DNA from: Lytechinus pictus
Taxonomy: Eukaryota > Echinodermata > Echinoidea > Temnopleuroida > Toxopneustidae
Assembly: GCF_037042905.1 (NCBI RefSeq)
Contig: NC_087245.1
Location: 24,924,501-24,988,500, forward strand
DNA: 64,000 nucleotides
Direction of reading: 5' to 3'
Shown here: positions 24,301 to 32,873 of the stretch, in pieces
Layout of the letters: each line of letters opens with the position of its first letter
Numbering within the stretch: position 1 is the first letter of the stretch
Notes under the pieces: generated by a model
Databases searched by the model: none
Seen by the model: the letters and a program-made list of their open reading frames with translations, nothing else
What the model was told of the DNA's origin: nothing
Position numbers and translations under genes: made by a program

Positions 24301-27300
24301 AAAGGCTTCTCGAACCTCTCAGACTTGATTGAGAATGAAATAGTATTTGATGATAGTGTGATCTATTTGAAACTGAATTCTCTCCTTTATGCAGATAATA
24401 CAATTATTAGTAAAGAAGATTTCCAAGTTGCTGAATACACTTGGTAAATAGTAGGCCTATACTGGGATCTCTATGTCAATATTTTTAAAACTAAAATCTT
24501 TGTATTTTCTAAAGGCAAAATCAGGAATATCCCTGAATTCATATTTCTAAAAAAGGCGATTGAAGTCACCTTCAAGTACAAATATTTTGGTGTTGTATTC
24601 AACTATAATGGTAATTTTAGCAAGACAAACAAGCTTCTTTGTGATTAAGGTACAAAGGCATGCAATGTATGCACTTAAAAGCAAATCGAGGAGACTAAAT
24701 CTCTCACTGTTACATCTGTTTGATTCTCTGGTTGTACCAATCCTATTTTAAGGGTGTAAATTTTGGGGGACTGTTAATACTCCTCCGATTAAAAAACTAT
24801 CTGAAATTTTGCGTGTTAAAAAAGCAACTCCATCTTGTATGATTTATCATGGCGAATTTGGTAGGGTTCCCTTTGGATACTCTTATAATTAAGAGTAGGT
24901 TATAGTTATTTGTTGGAGTAGAATAGAACATCCAGCATTTTGTATAAACTCTTATATTCATTGTATGTTAACAATGATTTTACTTAAAGTTGGCTGAAGC
25001 ATGTGCATAATATTTTAGATCACTATGGCCTTTCTTAATGGTTAAACAAAATAAAGTTATTCTGTCTCTGAACTTAAAAATAAGATTCACCAAAGATTCA
25101 ATGATCAATTCCGCCAAAACTGGTCCTTAGATATGTATCCAAAATTCAACGATTGCTGGAATTATCATATTTTTAAAACTACTCGTGAATTGGAAAATTA
25201 CCTAATTAACCCCCACCCCCTCTCTCTCACTCTTCGGAAACATTTATGTAAATTTAGAACTGGAAACCCAAGGCTCCCCATTGTAATTGGAAGATATGAC
25301 AACCCCCGAAAGACAGGGTATGCTCTTTCTGTGGATCAGGGATTGGTGATGAATTTCATTACATCTTTAAATGTAGCTATTTTAAATCAGAAAAGATCTT
25401 CTCTTTTCGACCTTTCCGTCGTAACCAGGTGTCCTAACATGACATGTCTCAACAATGCACACCCTCTTTAACTCTTATTTTCATGAAAAGCCTGGCTGCT
25501 TTCACCAAACTCAAGTCTTTTCGCTATAAAAACTTGTTCGGTTTTATTGTTTTATTCGTTGATGGTGTATGTATGTTAAACTCACGTTCATATTCAGTTC
25601 ACTTTGTTTTATTTTTTTTATCTCACAAAATATCAAATAACGTCCATCAAAAGACAGTTAATCATTAATGATGAAATAATACAATACATCACCATTATTC
25701 ATAATGAATAAGATAAAGGTTATACAATGAACGTTCAGATTGGGGACAAATATATCAATAAGATGAGGGTATGAAAGGAAAATTATTATTACTATTAATA
25801 AAATTGCAAGTAATTGTCAACTTGTTTTAGTATCAATATGCTAAAAGAAAAAGAGAAAGAGAAAAAAAAAGAAATAAAAAAATATATATATTCATACTCC
25901 TGTTCATATCACTGGCAGATCCGGGGGCACAGCCGGTCCATGCCCCCCCCCCCCCCTTTGAGAGCCATAATAAAAAATTGTAATGTAAATATACCGCTAT
26001 TACCCAAGTGTGCCCCCCCCCCCCCCTTTGAATGTGAAGACCTTTTTTGGGGGGATTTTCAAATTTTCCGCGGACGAAATGACCTCCTATTTTAGGTGAA
26101 AACCCTATTTTTTTTTGCTTGTCAAATTTTCATCGGACATATGCTCCCCCCCCCCCCCTGGAAAATACTGAATCCGCCCTTGGTTCATATTCGCTATGTT
26201 TACATTCCTTTATTTGCTTAAGGCTTCAATAAAACTTGCATTTTATTCATTGTATTGTTGTACAGTGGGCAGGGTCACGTAGCTGGTGTGTGAGCATAAT
26301 AATTATGTATGCGTGTATAGGGATGATTGGATCTGTGTGTTTGTTTGTGTGCGAGAGAATGAAGAGAGAGGGGGAGGGGGTCATCTGCTACTCCATTTTT
26401 TTGCCCATGTGGTCCGGTTGTGGTTTTTTTTTCTCTTCTCGAAAGTCGGTCTCTGTCCAGTCTCGGAGTCTCATCCCTGAAAGTTTAATATTTTTTTTTT
26501 TTAATCTGCCTTTTTTATTTATATCATTCCTTGAATGTTCCACGATTTTGGTTTAATCTCGTAATTGTAAATACTTTTATTTTTTTTTCTAAATAAAAAC
26601 TGTATATATATATTTAAAAAAAAAAGAAAAGGAAAAGATAGTGATGTGGATCTTGGTTATTTGGTAAACCATACTCATCTCAAAACCATGACTGGCCAAC
26701 AGAACTAGTCATAATTGAACCATTCGTTCGTAAATTTTCCTTTATTACTATTACTGCATGGTCACGTGATCGACTTCAGCCATTCATTTAATTAGAATCC
26801 ACATCGCCATTTTATTTACCCCTACTTCCCCCACGAGAGACACCAATTAGAAAGAAAGATAAAAAAAAACTTTAAACATGTTACCATGCACGAGAATTAT
26901 ATTCATGTGGGGGCGTCGTGGTCTTGTGGTTATGTCTTTGTCTCTCAATCTGAGGGACATGGGTTCGCTTCCCAGCCATGGCGTGTTTCCCTTCAGCACT
27001 CAACCCAGGTGAGGTGCATGGGTACCCGGTAAGAAGAAATTCCTTGAATGCTTTAGCACAGCTATAGCCGGAGTAATAATAGAAGCACCTTGTTATCCTC
27101 ATGCAAAAAGCGCTTTATAAATTCCAGATATTACTATTGTTATCATTATATTACTATTATTATTATTAATGATGATAATAATAATAATAATAATATACCT
27201 CTCTTTACCCCACGAGAGACACAAATTAGAAAGAAAGATTAAAAAAGAACTTTAAACATGTTACCATGCACGAGAATTATATTCATGTGGGGGCGTCGTG

Positions 27301-30213
27301 GTCTTGTGGTTATGTCTTTGTCTCTCAATCTGAGGGACATGGCATGACGTCGCAGTATTTAATGGGAGGGGTGGAATTACAATATAAAAATAAATAATAA
27401 TATAGGATTTGTATAGCGCACGTATCCACCCTGCTAGGTGCTCAAGGCGCTCCTATTACACCGACTAAGCTAGTCTACCGATTCCGGTGCGCACAGCTAA
27501 GTTGAGGAATTACCATGGAATAGTCTCAGTAATGAATTAGTTAATGCACCCAGTGTCTACAGTTTCGAGAAAGGACTGGATAAGTATTGGACCGGGTATT
27601 GGAGAAGCGAACCAGTGAAGTTCAAGTTCGACGCTGACCCACCAGGACATGATCCGGCCAACCTAAAGAGGAGAAAGAATTTGGAACTGAATACATAGTC
27701 ATAATATGACTTCGTTCAGTACACTCCCTAACTATCCCTAAGTATTACTTCATGCCGGTACCCATTTACCTACCTGGGTTGGCCAGCACAATGTGGGTAA
27801 ATTTCTTGCTGAATGAAAACACGCCATGGCTTGGAATCGATCTCACGTCCTTCAGATTGAAAGACGACAGTCTAAACTACTAGACCACGACGCCCCCACA
27901 ATTATTATTATTATCAATATTATTGTTGTTGTTGCTGCTGCTGTTGTTGTTATCATTATCATTATTATTATCATTATTATTATTATTATCATCATCATCG
28001 TTATTATTATTATCATTATTATTATCATATTTTTATGCTTTCTTTCCCCATTCCTCTAAATCAGCAGAAAGAAAGTCGGGACGAAAATGCATCAAAAAAG
28101 GCCAATAAAGATATTCCATGGCAACAACAAGACAGCTATAAGTGAAATACCAGAGCGAGTGGAGTCTTGCGCTCTTGTTGGGAATTCAGGAATACTTTTG
28201 AACAGCGGTTGTGGCCATCTGATAGACAAATCCGACCTGGTTATCCGGATGAATTTGGCCGAGTTTGGTCACGAGTACTCCCCCGACGTGGGTTCGAAGG
28301 TATCCTTTATGACCATCAACGGGGAACAGTGCAGACTCTTACAATCTTGCTTCGCAAATAAAAAGAAAGAAAATGAATCAGCCTCTGAGTGGTTGACAAG
28401 AATACCAGCAGAGTGCGGCACTACGATCAGCAGGCTTAAACTACTAAAGAATGATAGTGTCCTTTGGGCATCTCGGGGCCATGCTAGCAAGATAGTTCGT
28501 CTTCTCCCTCATCTGAGAGAACGGTTTCATCTTTTCTTCAGCCATGGCATCAATTATCGACCTTTAATTACACCCGCAATCCGGCAATTCATTCAATCCC
28601 AATACCGATTCCACTAGATGGGGGTGAAATCTTACATATTGTTCAAAATGTCAACAAAAATTCTATAATTTCTTCCATTTAGTCAAATAATATAGCATAA
28701 CATGATTTGATAGTAAATTATACGATCAAATTATTCATTAGACCAAAAGCGTCAGTCTCTTCACCGTCGGTTGTTCTGCTGAACTACATTGGCTTCACTT
28801 GATGGGGATCGATGGTATGGTATACATAAAATAATGCTAAGGGCTAATTGTTCCAGCCCATTATACAGGGGCCGCGGAACGGTTATGAAAGTGGGGGGGG
28901 GGGGCTGACCATGCAAAAAATAACAATCAGATGGTGATGGTGTTTGAAAAAGTGTGAGGCTGAAGCCCCCCCCCCCCCCCCCCCCGTTCCACGGCCCTTG
29001 TTATATACTACTCAATGTCATTTACTTTGGGTGAAAGTTGCGTCATTTCATAACAACGAAAAACCGACAAAATATTTTGCAAACAGAATTTGAACACTTC
29101 ATTTTTCTTCCCACACCCCCCATCCTCCATCTCTAAAATCCTGGACCGGCCTATGGTTTTTGAGTACGTAATAAAAGATATCTATGTTCCAAATGCATTA
29201 TATAAATAGTTATTTTGTACAATATCATCAATTATTACAATTCCTTCATTGGCCTACTCTTTAACATATTTGTAGATGAATACATAGATAAAATTTTCAC
29301 TTGTAAGAACTATTCACAATCGTTTTATCAAAAGCGTTGGGCGTTTGAAGTCATCCGGTATTTAGGTGTTTTAATATAATATTAAAATATATCAATGAGA
29401 GCAAATTTTATTTGGAAATTGAGGGATTACTTAATGAAAACTTTTCATGAATAAAATCAATGTACAAAAGAAAAATCTATTTAAAAAATGCTTTAATCTA
29501 AATGCAGTCTGATTTTCTAAACAAATCTATATGTAAACAATCATTAGGCTAACTCGCACGAAATATGTTTGAATGATAAAAGAATCATCCATCAAAAACT
29601 TGTAGGCCTGTGTAATGATAAATTGTTTACAATTTGTTGTTTTAAAGTATAAAACCAAAGACAGTTCACATTCAGTTGTGCTTGTTGCAGAGTAAATTAA
29701 TCCAGGTTGTTCTAAATTAGGCTGAGGTATTATGGACTATATCTGTAGTAGTGCCCATGCATGAATTGGAAATATGGATCTTAAGAAAATAAGAACTTGG
29801 ATCTCAGCAAAGACCCTGTGTCTGATAAGATGTTTAAAATTATAATTGCCAATTACGTGGATGTTGACTTATACGCACATCCATATTAATGAGGATCGAA
29901 GTACTACTCCATGATTTACAACAAATGTAATTGATTTTTTGTTTACAGGTTGTGGCATTTTAGAGCGCCATCGTCTGGCTTAACCCTTCTCGCACCCATG
30001 ATTCAACTGTGCGATGAGGTATCGTTGTTCGGATTCTACCCATTCCACACGGACCAGTATAATCAGACAATTCTACATCATTATTATGAGCCGGAGGTAT
30101 ACTTGAACTATACAACAAATGCCCACAAAATGCCGGAAGAATATCAGTTTCTCTTAGACCTGGAAAATATGGGCGCGATCAGAATTATCAACAATTGCAC
30201 CCCAAGCAATTAG
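16713..30213 (+). CDS. Alpha-2,8-sialyltransferase (ST8SIA family), whole gene, 4 exons
   Basis: Exons are 16713-16839, 18676-18748, 28065-28583 and 29949-30213, coding for 327 residues; ST8SIA proteins are usually about 340-380. Family role: transfers sialic acid from CMP-sialic acid in alpha-2,8 linkage onto sialylated glycans, in the Golgi, as a type II membrane protein. Visible: a short cytosolic N-terminus and a membrane anchor (residues ~13-31). Sialylmotif L starts CALVGNSGILLNSGCGHLID at residue 102. Motif S is around PSSGLTLLAPMIQLCDEVSL (247-266), motif III is HHYYE (283-287) and motif VS is H299-x4-E304. Possible N-glycosylation sites are N59 and N88. The exon phases join exactly (1, 2, 2). 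The C-terminal half looks closest to the ST8SIA1/5 type, but the paralogue is not settled. The exon 3 donor is non-canonical (see exon 3). Confidence 0.93.
16840..18675 (+). other. ST8SIA intron 1
   Basis: AT-rich intron. 17195-17290 resembles the left half of the GGTCAAGTCCACC element family (AAGGTCAAGTCCGCCTCAACC-like start). C-tracts occur at 17450-17466 and 18427-18438. No coding sequence seen. Confidence 0.6.
18676..18748 (+). CDS. ST8SIA exon 2 (stem region)
   Basis: This 73-bp exon lies between ATCAG and CG|GTAAGT. It completes an Asp codon with exon 1 and reads AMPYKRAPIFVKSILNST, then VVQAL. It ends in phase 2, completing an Arg codon with exon 3. NST (residues 59-61) is a possible N-glycosylation site. 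A short stem exon before the catalytic domain is normal for the family. Confidence 0.88.
18925..19098. repeat. ATT/ATA/ATG trinucleotide microsatellite
   Basis: Imperfect (ATT)n, (ATA)n and (ATC)n tract, partly self-complementary (ATAATAAT ... ATTATTATT ... ATCATCATC). Confidence 0.85.
19615..19836. mobile_element. Small hAT-like element (222 bp)
   Basis: The ends CAGTAGTGTACGCAGG and CTGAGCACGCTACTG form inverted repeats. Flanking 8-mers TGCCATAA (19607-19614) and TTCCATAA (19837-19844) differ at one position, fitting an 8-bp hAT target duplication. Inside are a G-tract, two C-tracts and one TTGAAGACCC / oligo-T / TTGCTTGTCA module. Confidence 0.82.
20188..20250. repeat. (CATA)n microsatellite
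   Basis: About 15 tandem CATA units with a single TATA interruption. Confidence 0.95.
20397..20799. mobile_element. TU-like foldback segment, dispersed copy
   Basis: Third palindromic array of ~15-bp units. The left half has AATTCGTCCAAATGCC, TCGTCTACTATC and ATTTGGTCTAATT. The right half has the complements ACCAACTGGTTATTAGACG and GTGGACGAGTTGG. It shares only the core with 4931-5321 and 6794-7187, not their flanks, which supports independent mobility. Confidence 0.7.
21243..21534 (-). repeat. G-tract element fragment with TTGCTTGTCA module
   Basis: On the minus strand it has an end-like TGCGCACTAGCGTACCTACG (21515-21534), C-tracts, repeated CCCCCCTGACGA words and then an oligo-T / GCTTGTCAAATTATTTTATGG module (reverse complement of 21309-21350). 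It abuts the LINE relic. One end is unclear. Confidence 0.55.
21711..22126. repeat. 174-bp tandem repeat inside the LINE (about 2.4 copies)
   Basis: Repeats begin at 21717, 21891 and 22065, an exact 174-bp spacing, with nearly identical sequence. Each full unit holds a LINE endonuclease piece (TTGATTCCTTTCTTATC...) joined to a 110-bp insert bearing GGTGGTATTCTGAAAACG, repeated TTCTTATCTTTG and GAGATAAGAAGACGC. The third unit returns to LINE sequence. An insertion followed by tandem duplication would explain it. Confidence 0.9.
22621..23213. mobile_element. Inverted-repeat element, GGTCAAGTCCACC family
   Basis: Ends TTAAAGGTCAAGTCCACC and TGACTTGTCCTTTAA are inverted repeats, and the element is nested in the LINE. 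The interior carries TTTCATCAAAATCGGAT on the left and ATCCGATTTTGATGAAATTTT on the right, as part of longer inverted arms. TTAA at both borders could be a TTAA target duplication, but this is not proven. Confidence 0.75.
25910..26182. mobile_element. Small hAT-like element (273 bp), exact 8-bp target duplication
   Basis: GTTCATAT is duplicated exactly at 25902-25909 and 26183-26190. The ends are CACTGGCAGATCCGG and CTGAATCCGCCCTTG. Inside are three C-tracts and one GGTGAAAACCC / oligo-T / TTGCTTGTCAAATTTT module. Confidence 0.88.
26191..26827 (+). other. Intronic non-coding, retroelement-tail-like
   Basis: Contains AATAAAACTTGC and AAATAAAAACTG plus (TA)n words typical of retroelement 3' tails. 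No coding. Confidence 0.4.
26828..27342 (+). repeat. Local direct duplication including a SINE head
   Basis: 26828-26962 is repeated at 27208-27342 (CCCCACGAGAGACAC, AAACATGTTACCATGCACG, GGGGGCGTCGTGGTCTTGTG) with few changes. The second copy stops inside the SINE at GGGACATGG, whereas the first continues through a whole SINE. Confidence 0.9.
26908..27130 (+). mobile_element. tRNA-derived SINE
   Basis: A-box-like GTGGTCTTGTGGTTA near 26920, B-box GGTTCGCTTCC at 26962-26972, body with CCATGGCGTG and GGGTACCCGG, tail AAGCGCTTTATAAATTCC then ATT repeats. Same family as 4208-4479. Confidence 0.85.
27390..27740. other. Intronic non-coding, GCGC-rich repeat-like DNA
   Basis: Contains GTATAGCGCACGTATCC and AGGTGCTCAAGGCGCT, of the kind found in dispersed repeats, followed by unassigned DNA. 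It forms no coding exon. Confidence 0.4.
27750..27897 (-). mobile_element. tRNA-derived SINE (minus strand, truncated)
   Basis: The minus-strand head is GGGGGCGTCGTGGTCTAGTA. A degenerate B-box (GATCGATTCC) and the shared CATGGCGTG and GGGTACC.GG body follow. Next to it is an ATT microsatellite (27898-28030). Confidence 0.8.
27898..28030. repeat. (ATT)n/(ATC)n/(TTG)n microsatellite
   Basis: Trinucleotide tract ending only about 35 bp before the ST8SIA exon 3 acceptor, so length changes here could affect the branch-point region. Confidence 0.9.
28065..28583 (+). CDS. ST8SIA exon 3 (sialylmotif L)
   Basis: Starts after CTAAATCAG with the C that completes Arg67. It encodes residues 68-239, including motif L (CALVGNSGILLNSGCGHLID...VIRMNLAEF). 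The end is the uncertain point. The frame stays open to a stop at 28615 and contains no GT donor before it. The only splice that restores the phase for exon 4 and keeps alignment to the family is a GC donor, AATCCG|GCAATT at 28583/28584, giving TPAIR-LWHFRAPSSG. If this donor is not used, the product would stop at QSQYRFH and lack motifs S and VS. Confidence 0.85.
28584..29948 (+). other. ST8SIA intron 3
   Basis: AT-rich. 28738-28802 matches the repeat at 13704-13772. 28871-28997 is an inverted-repeat element with G/C tracts. The rest is unassigned. Confidence 0.7.
28871..28997. mobile_element. Small G/C-tract inverted-repeat element
   Basis: Ends CAGGGGCCGCGGAACGG and CCGTTCCACGGCCCTTG are inverted repeats, with a 9-10 nt G-tract on one side and a C-tract of about 20 on the other. 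Flanks share TTATA but not a clean 8-mer. A related but diverged fragment is at 53723-53940 (GAACGGTTTTGAAG then a G-tract and CTGACCA). Confidence 0.7.
29949..30213 (+). CDS. ST8SIA exon 4 (sialylmotifs S, III and VS)
   Basis: Begins after TTGTTTACAG. G completes the split codon, then LWHFRAPSSG... It contains motif S, HHYYE, and HKMPEEY with the catalytic-site His and the Glu of motif VS, then ENMGAIRIINNCTPSN and TAG. The C-terminal Cys is in the place where ST8SIA enzymes form a disulphide. All catalytic motifs are intact, which argues for a functional gene. Confidence 0.93.
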
Positions 30214-30362
30214 GATTTGTCCCATTGGCGAACTGATGGGGGAACGGGGGGGGGGGTATGGTATATGATAAAGAATATTTTGATTTGGTGGAAGAAACGG
30301 GATTTAGCATTAATGGGTATAATATCATTAAAACCTTTGTATTATCTACATTGATATTTCTT

Positions 30363-30571
30363 CACTCTAAAAACAAATCAGTCAAAAATGAATAGGTAAT
30401 ATAGGGTCAGCTGGGTGCAACTGTTATTCTTGTCGTATTTGACTATTTTCTGATCGTATTTTACTAGAACAGGGTTATTTCTGACTAGGATATAGTCAGA
30501 AATGTGACTAGACATATCAGTTGCACCCAGCTGACTATACTGGTCAGTTTTACTGACTTGTTTTAAGAGTG
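30363..30571. mobile_element. 209-bp MITE
   Basis: Terminal CACTCTAAAAACAAATCAGT pairs with ACTGACTTGTTTTAAGAGTG. An inner perfect pair GTCAGCTGGGTGCAACTG (30406-30423) and CAGTTGCACCCAGCTGAC (30518-30535) is also present. The target duplication is not clear. Confidence 0.82.
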
Positions 30572-30599
30572 TTCTCTCACCCTTGTCCAGGGAATGGAT

Positions 30600-31860
30600 A
30601 GGAAATTGATCTTTGAACTTTTATGGAGTGGTAGAGATAAATTCAAGACGAATATTTATTGTTTATTTAAATTATGATAAGGCTGGTCTTAAAATGACAG
30701 ATGTCCGGTTATTCACTAAGGCACAAAGAAGTATGTGGATCAACATACTTATATTGGGAGAACCAAATATGAAATGGACACAATATTTCAGATAGTTAGC
30801 ATGGGATGTAGTTCTTTGCTAATTTTCTTTGATAACCTCTCAATGAATTTAATAGAATTTGAAGTGCCGGACTTTTTTACAGAAATAATGTATTTTTTAA
30901 AGAAGAGAGGAATACAAGAAATGAGATTATTCTTAATGATAGGTTTATCCCTCTGGATGGACAAACATAACAATATTGATGAAATGGTTTTTTTCAAGAA
31001 TATTTATACAAACTTCATCATTGTAGATAAAGATGATAAAATCTATTTCGACCTTTTCAAATGGGTTTAGAACGTTTGGAAATAAAAAAAAAAGATACTC
31101 GAAATTTTCAACAATATTCGATGCTTTTGGAAGGATTCCCTGAAAAAGAATGGTCAAGGACTCAAGGTGTCAAAGATATTGATTTAAATTTGGATTTTTA
31201 ATTTAAGGATAGATCCTTTTTTTTTCTTGCAAGACATCACATCATAGAGAATATGATGCTGTCTTAAACATGAAAATGGAAATACCCCCAGGCATTTAGA
31301 AAGGCTGATGAAGGTATACAAGAAAAGACATTCCTATCATTTTTTTTTCTAAAAACCACGTAAATCCACTCTTAACAGCAGATTCGGAAAATTCAGATTA
31401 AAATATTACATGATATAATATACACAAAAATATTTATATATGTTTAAAATGACTACTCATGGTTTATGTTCGCTTTGCAGTAAATAAGAATAAACCTATA
31501 TAAGGTTAATGAATGTTTTTCGTGTGATAGAATAAAGACTTTATGGAAAAGAGTGTAGGAATATGCTCCAACTCCTTAATACTACCAAGGAGAGGTGATA
31601 TCTCCTTGATATTATCAATATAGATTTAAAGACGTCCACGTTGGCGTGGAAGGATCAACTAAAGATGCTAAATTATTGAATCACATTATAATCCTATTAA
31701 AGTATATGATTAGTTCAAAAATAGAAGAAACACAAGAAACCACATGCAGACCCTTGACAAGATGGAGAGAATACAAGAAGACGGAATAGAAGAATAGGAA
31801 ACAAGCTGAACAGAGGGGTTTAATAACAAACCATTTCAGAAAATGGGACAAGTTTATTTT
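30600..31860 (+). pseudogene. Degenerate LINE fragment, C-terminal part of a Tx1/L1-like ORF2
   Basis: Broken frames show AGLKMTDVRLFTKAQRSMWI near 30680, KILHDIIYTxKYLYMFK near 31400 and HGLCSLC plus an ECFSCDRIKTLWKR stretch near 31460-31550. These are the order and spacing of the post-RT region and Cys-rich end of Tx1/L1-type ORF2 proteins. Frameshifts and stops are frequent, and no RT core is present. Confidence 0.65.
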
Positions 31861-31897
31861 CTACGAATGAGGCAGAGTAAGTTAAGTGGGCAGAGCT

Positions 31898-32390
31898 TAA
31901 AGAGGAAGTTCACCCTAAAGAAAAAGTTGGTGTAAAAATAGCAGAAAAAATAATTAAAAATATTGATGAAGGTTTGAGGATAATCCATAAAAGATTAAGG
32001 ATGTTATTATAATTTTAAGTTATGGATATGTGATGTCACAAACGAGCAGCTTCCCTGTAATGTAATATAAAATGCAGAAATTTCAATTTTTTAATGGTTC
32101 GTGATGACTTATTTTTTTTCTTTTTAGGAACGAGTGTGAAATGGTTTGTCTATTTTTATACTGAAGGTAAAGTCAAAAGCATTTTCAATTTTCTGAGAAA
32201 ATGACATTTTATGGATTTTTACCATGCGATATGTAGGGAAGCTGCTCGCATATGACGTCACAAATCAAAATCTTAATAACTGTTTTATTCTTTGATGAAT
32301 TTTTCCCAAACATTCGGCAATATTTTTTATTATTTTTTCTGCTATTTTTACAATAAACTTTTTGTCAGGGTGAACTTCCCCTTTTGAGAT
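31898..32390. mobile_element. Inverted-repeat element, ~490 bp
   Basis: Ends TTAAAGAGGAAGTTCACCCT and AGGGTGAACTTCCCCTTTT, with longer inner arms (AAAAATAGCAGAAAAAATAA on the left, TATTTTTTCTGCTATTTTTA on the right). Related in layout to 22621-23213. Confidence 0.85.
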
Positions 32391-32865
32391 AATACAGGTA
32401 TACTATGCAAAGCATATCAAAGCGTGAAAGTATGAGGGGTGGGGTTTATAGGGGGAGGAGGCGACGCTTCCTTGCCTTGGTAGGGAAGGGAGCAGGACAA
32501 GGGCTGTCTTTATTGGCAGCATGCAGATGAGAGGCCGGCTGGTCTTTTTACATATTTCGTCTTTCTTCTTTAGTCTTTCGGAATTAGTTTTGTTTGATAC
32601 AAGTTTCGGTATATGTAACTCTATTTGGTTATTATGTATGTATATGAATCTTAATGTCAACATACATTATTTTATATTAATCTGAGATGTTTTCTTTTAT
32701 GCCATTTCAAAGACTTAATCTTGGTTAAGATTTCGATGTTGATTACCACAACATGGTCTAAGTTCATTGACCCCAAAATTACCTTTTACCTTGGTCATGT
32801 GACCTGAAACTCATGCATTATGTTCAGTAATACTTAATTACTCTTAATTAGTCAAACTTTCATGA
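32391..32865. other. Non-coding, nothing recognised
   Basis: AT-rich with a G-rich patch at 32435-32500. No gene or delimitable element. Confidence 0.4.
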
Positions 32866-32873
32866 ACCAGGTC

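Larger units (their letters stand above)
21535..25700 (+). pseudogene. Degenerate non-LTR retrotransposon (LINE), endonuclease plus reverse transcriptase
   Basis: The 5' part (21535-22400) has the end of an APE-type endonuclease. Visible pieces are VYVASSNAVYIPPEASHYSN, a CGDF word near 21690, and DGKYTCKDASIVDYFIMSPE at 22255-22315. The reverse transcriptase follows. It shows a NYxGISIL block (~23860), VFIDFKKAFDSV (24060-24105) and QLGVRQGYNLSPLLFSL (24211-24261). The active-site box reads YADN, not YADD (~24388). A C-terminal LCKFRTGNPRLPIVIGRY stretch is near 25255. Many stops and frameshifts separate these. It is interrupted by a nested element (22621-23213) and by a tandem repeat (21711-22126). 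Confidence 0.85.
18749..28064 (+). other. ST8SIA intron 2, 9.3 kb, packed with mobile DNA
   Basis: Elements inside, listed separately: microsatellites, hAT-like elements, a TU-like foldback, a large LINE relic with a nested element and a 174-bp tandem repeat, and SINEs. I see no alternative coding exon. Confidence 0.8.

Noticed and set aside
28087-28617. Treating the sialyltransferase as an intact single-exon 176-residue protein
   Set aside because: It would start inside the catalytic domain and lack membrane anchor and motifs S and VS. Upstream and downstream exons with exact phases explain the gene better.
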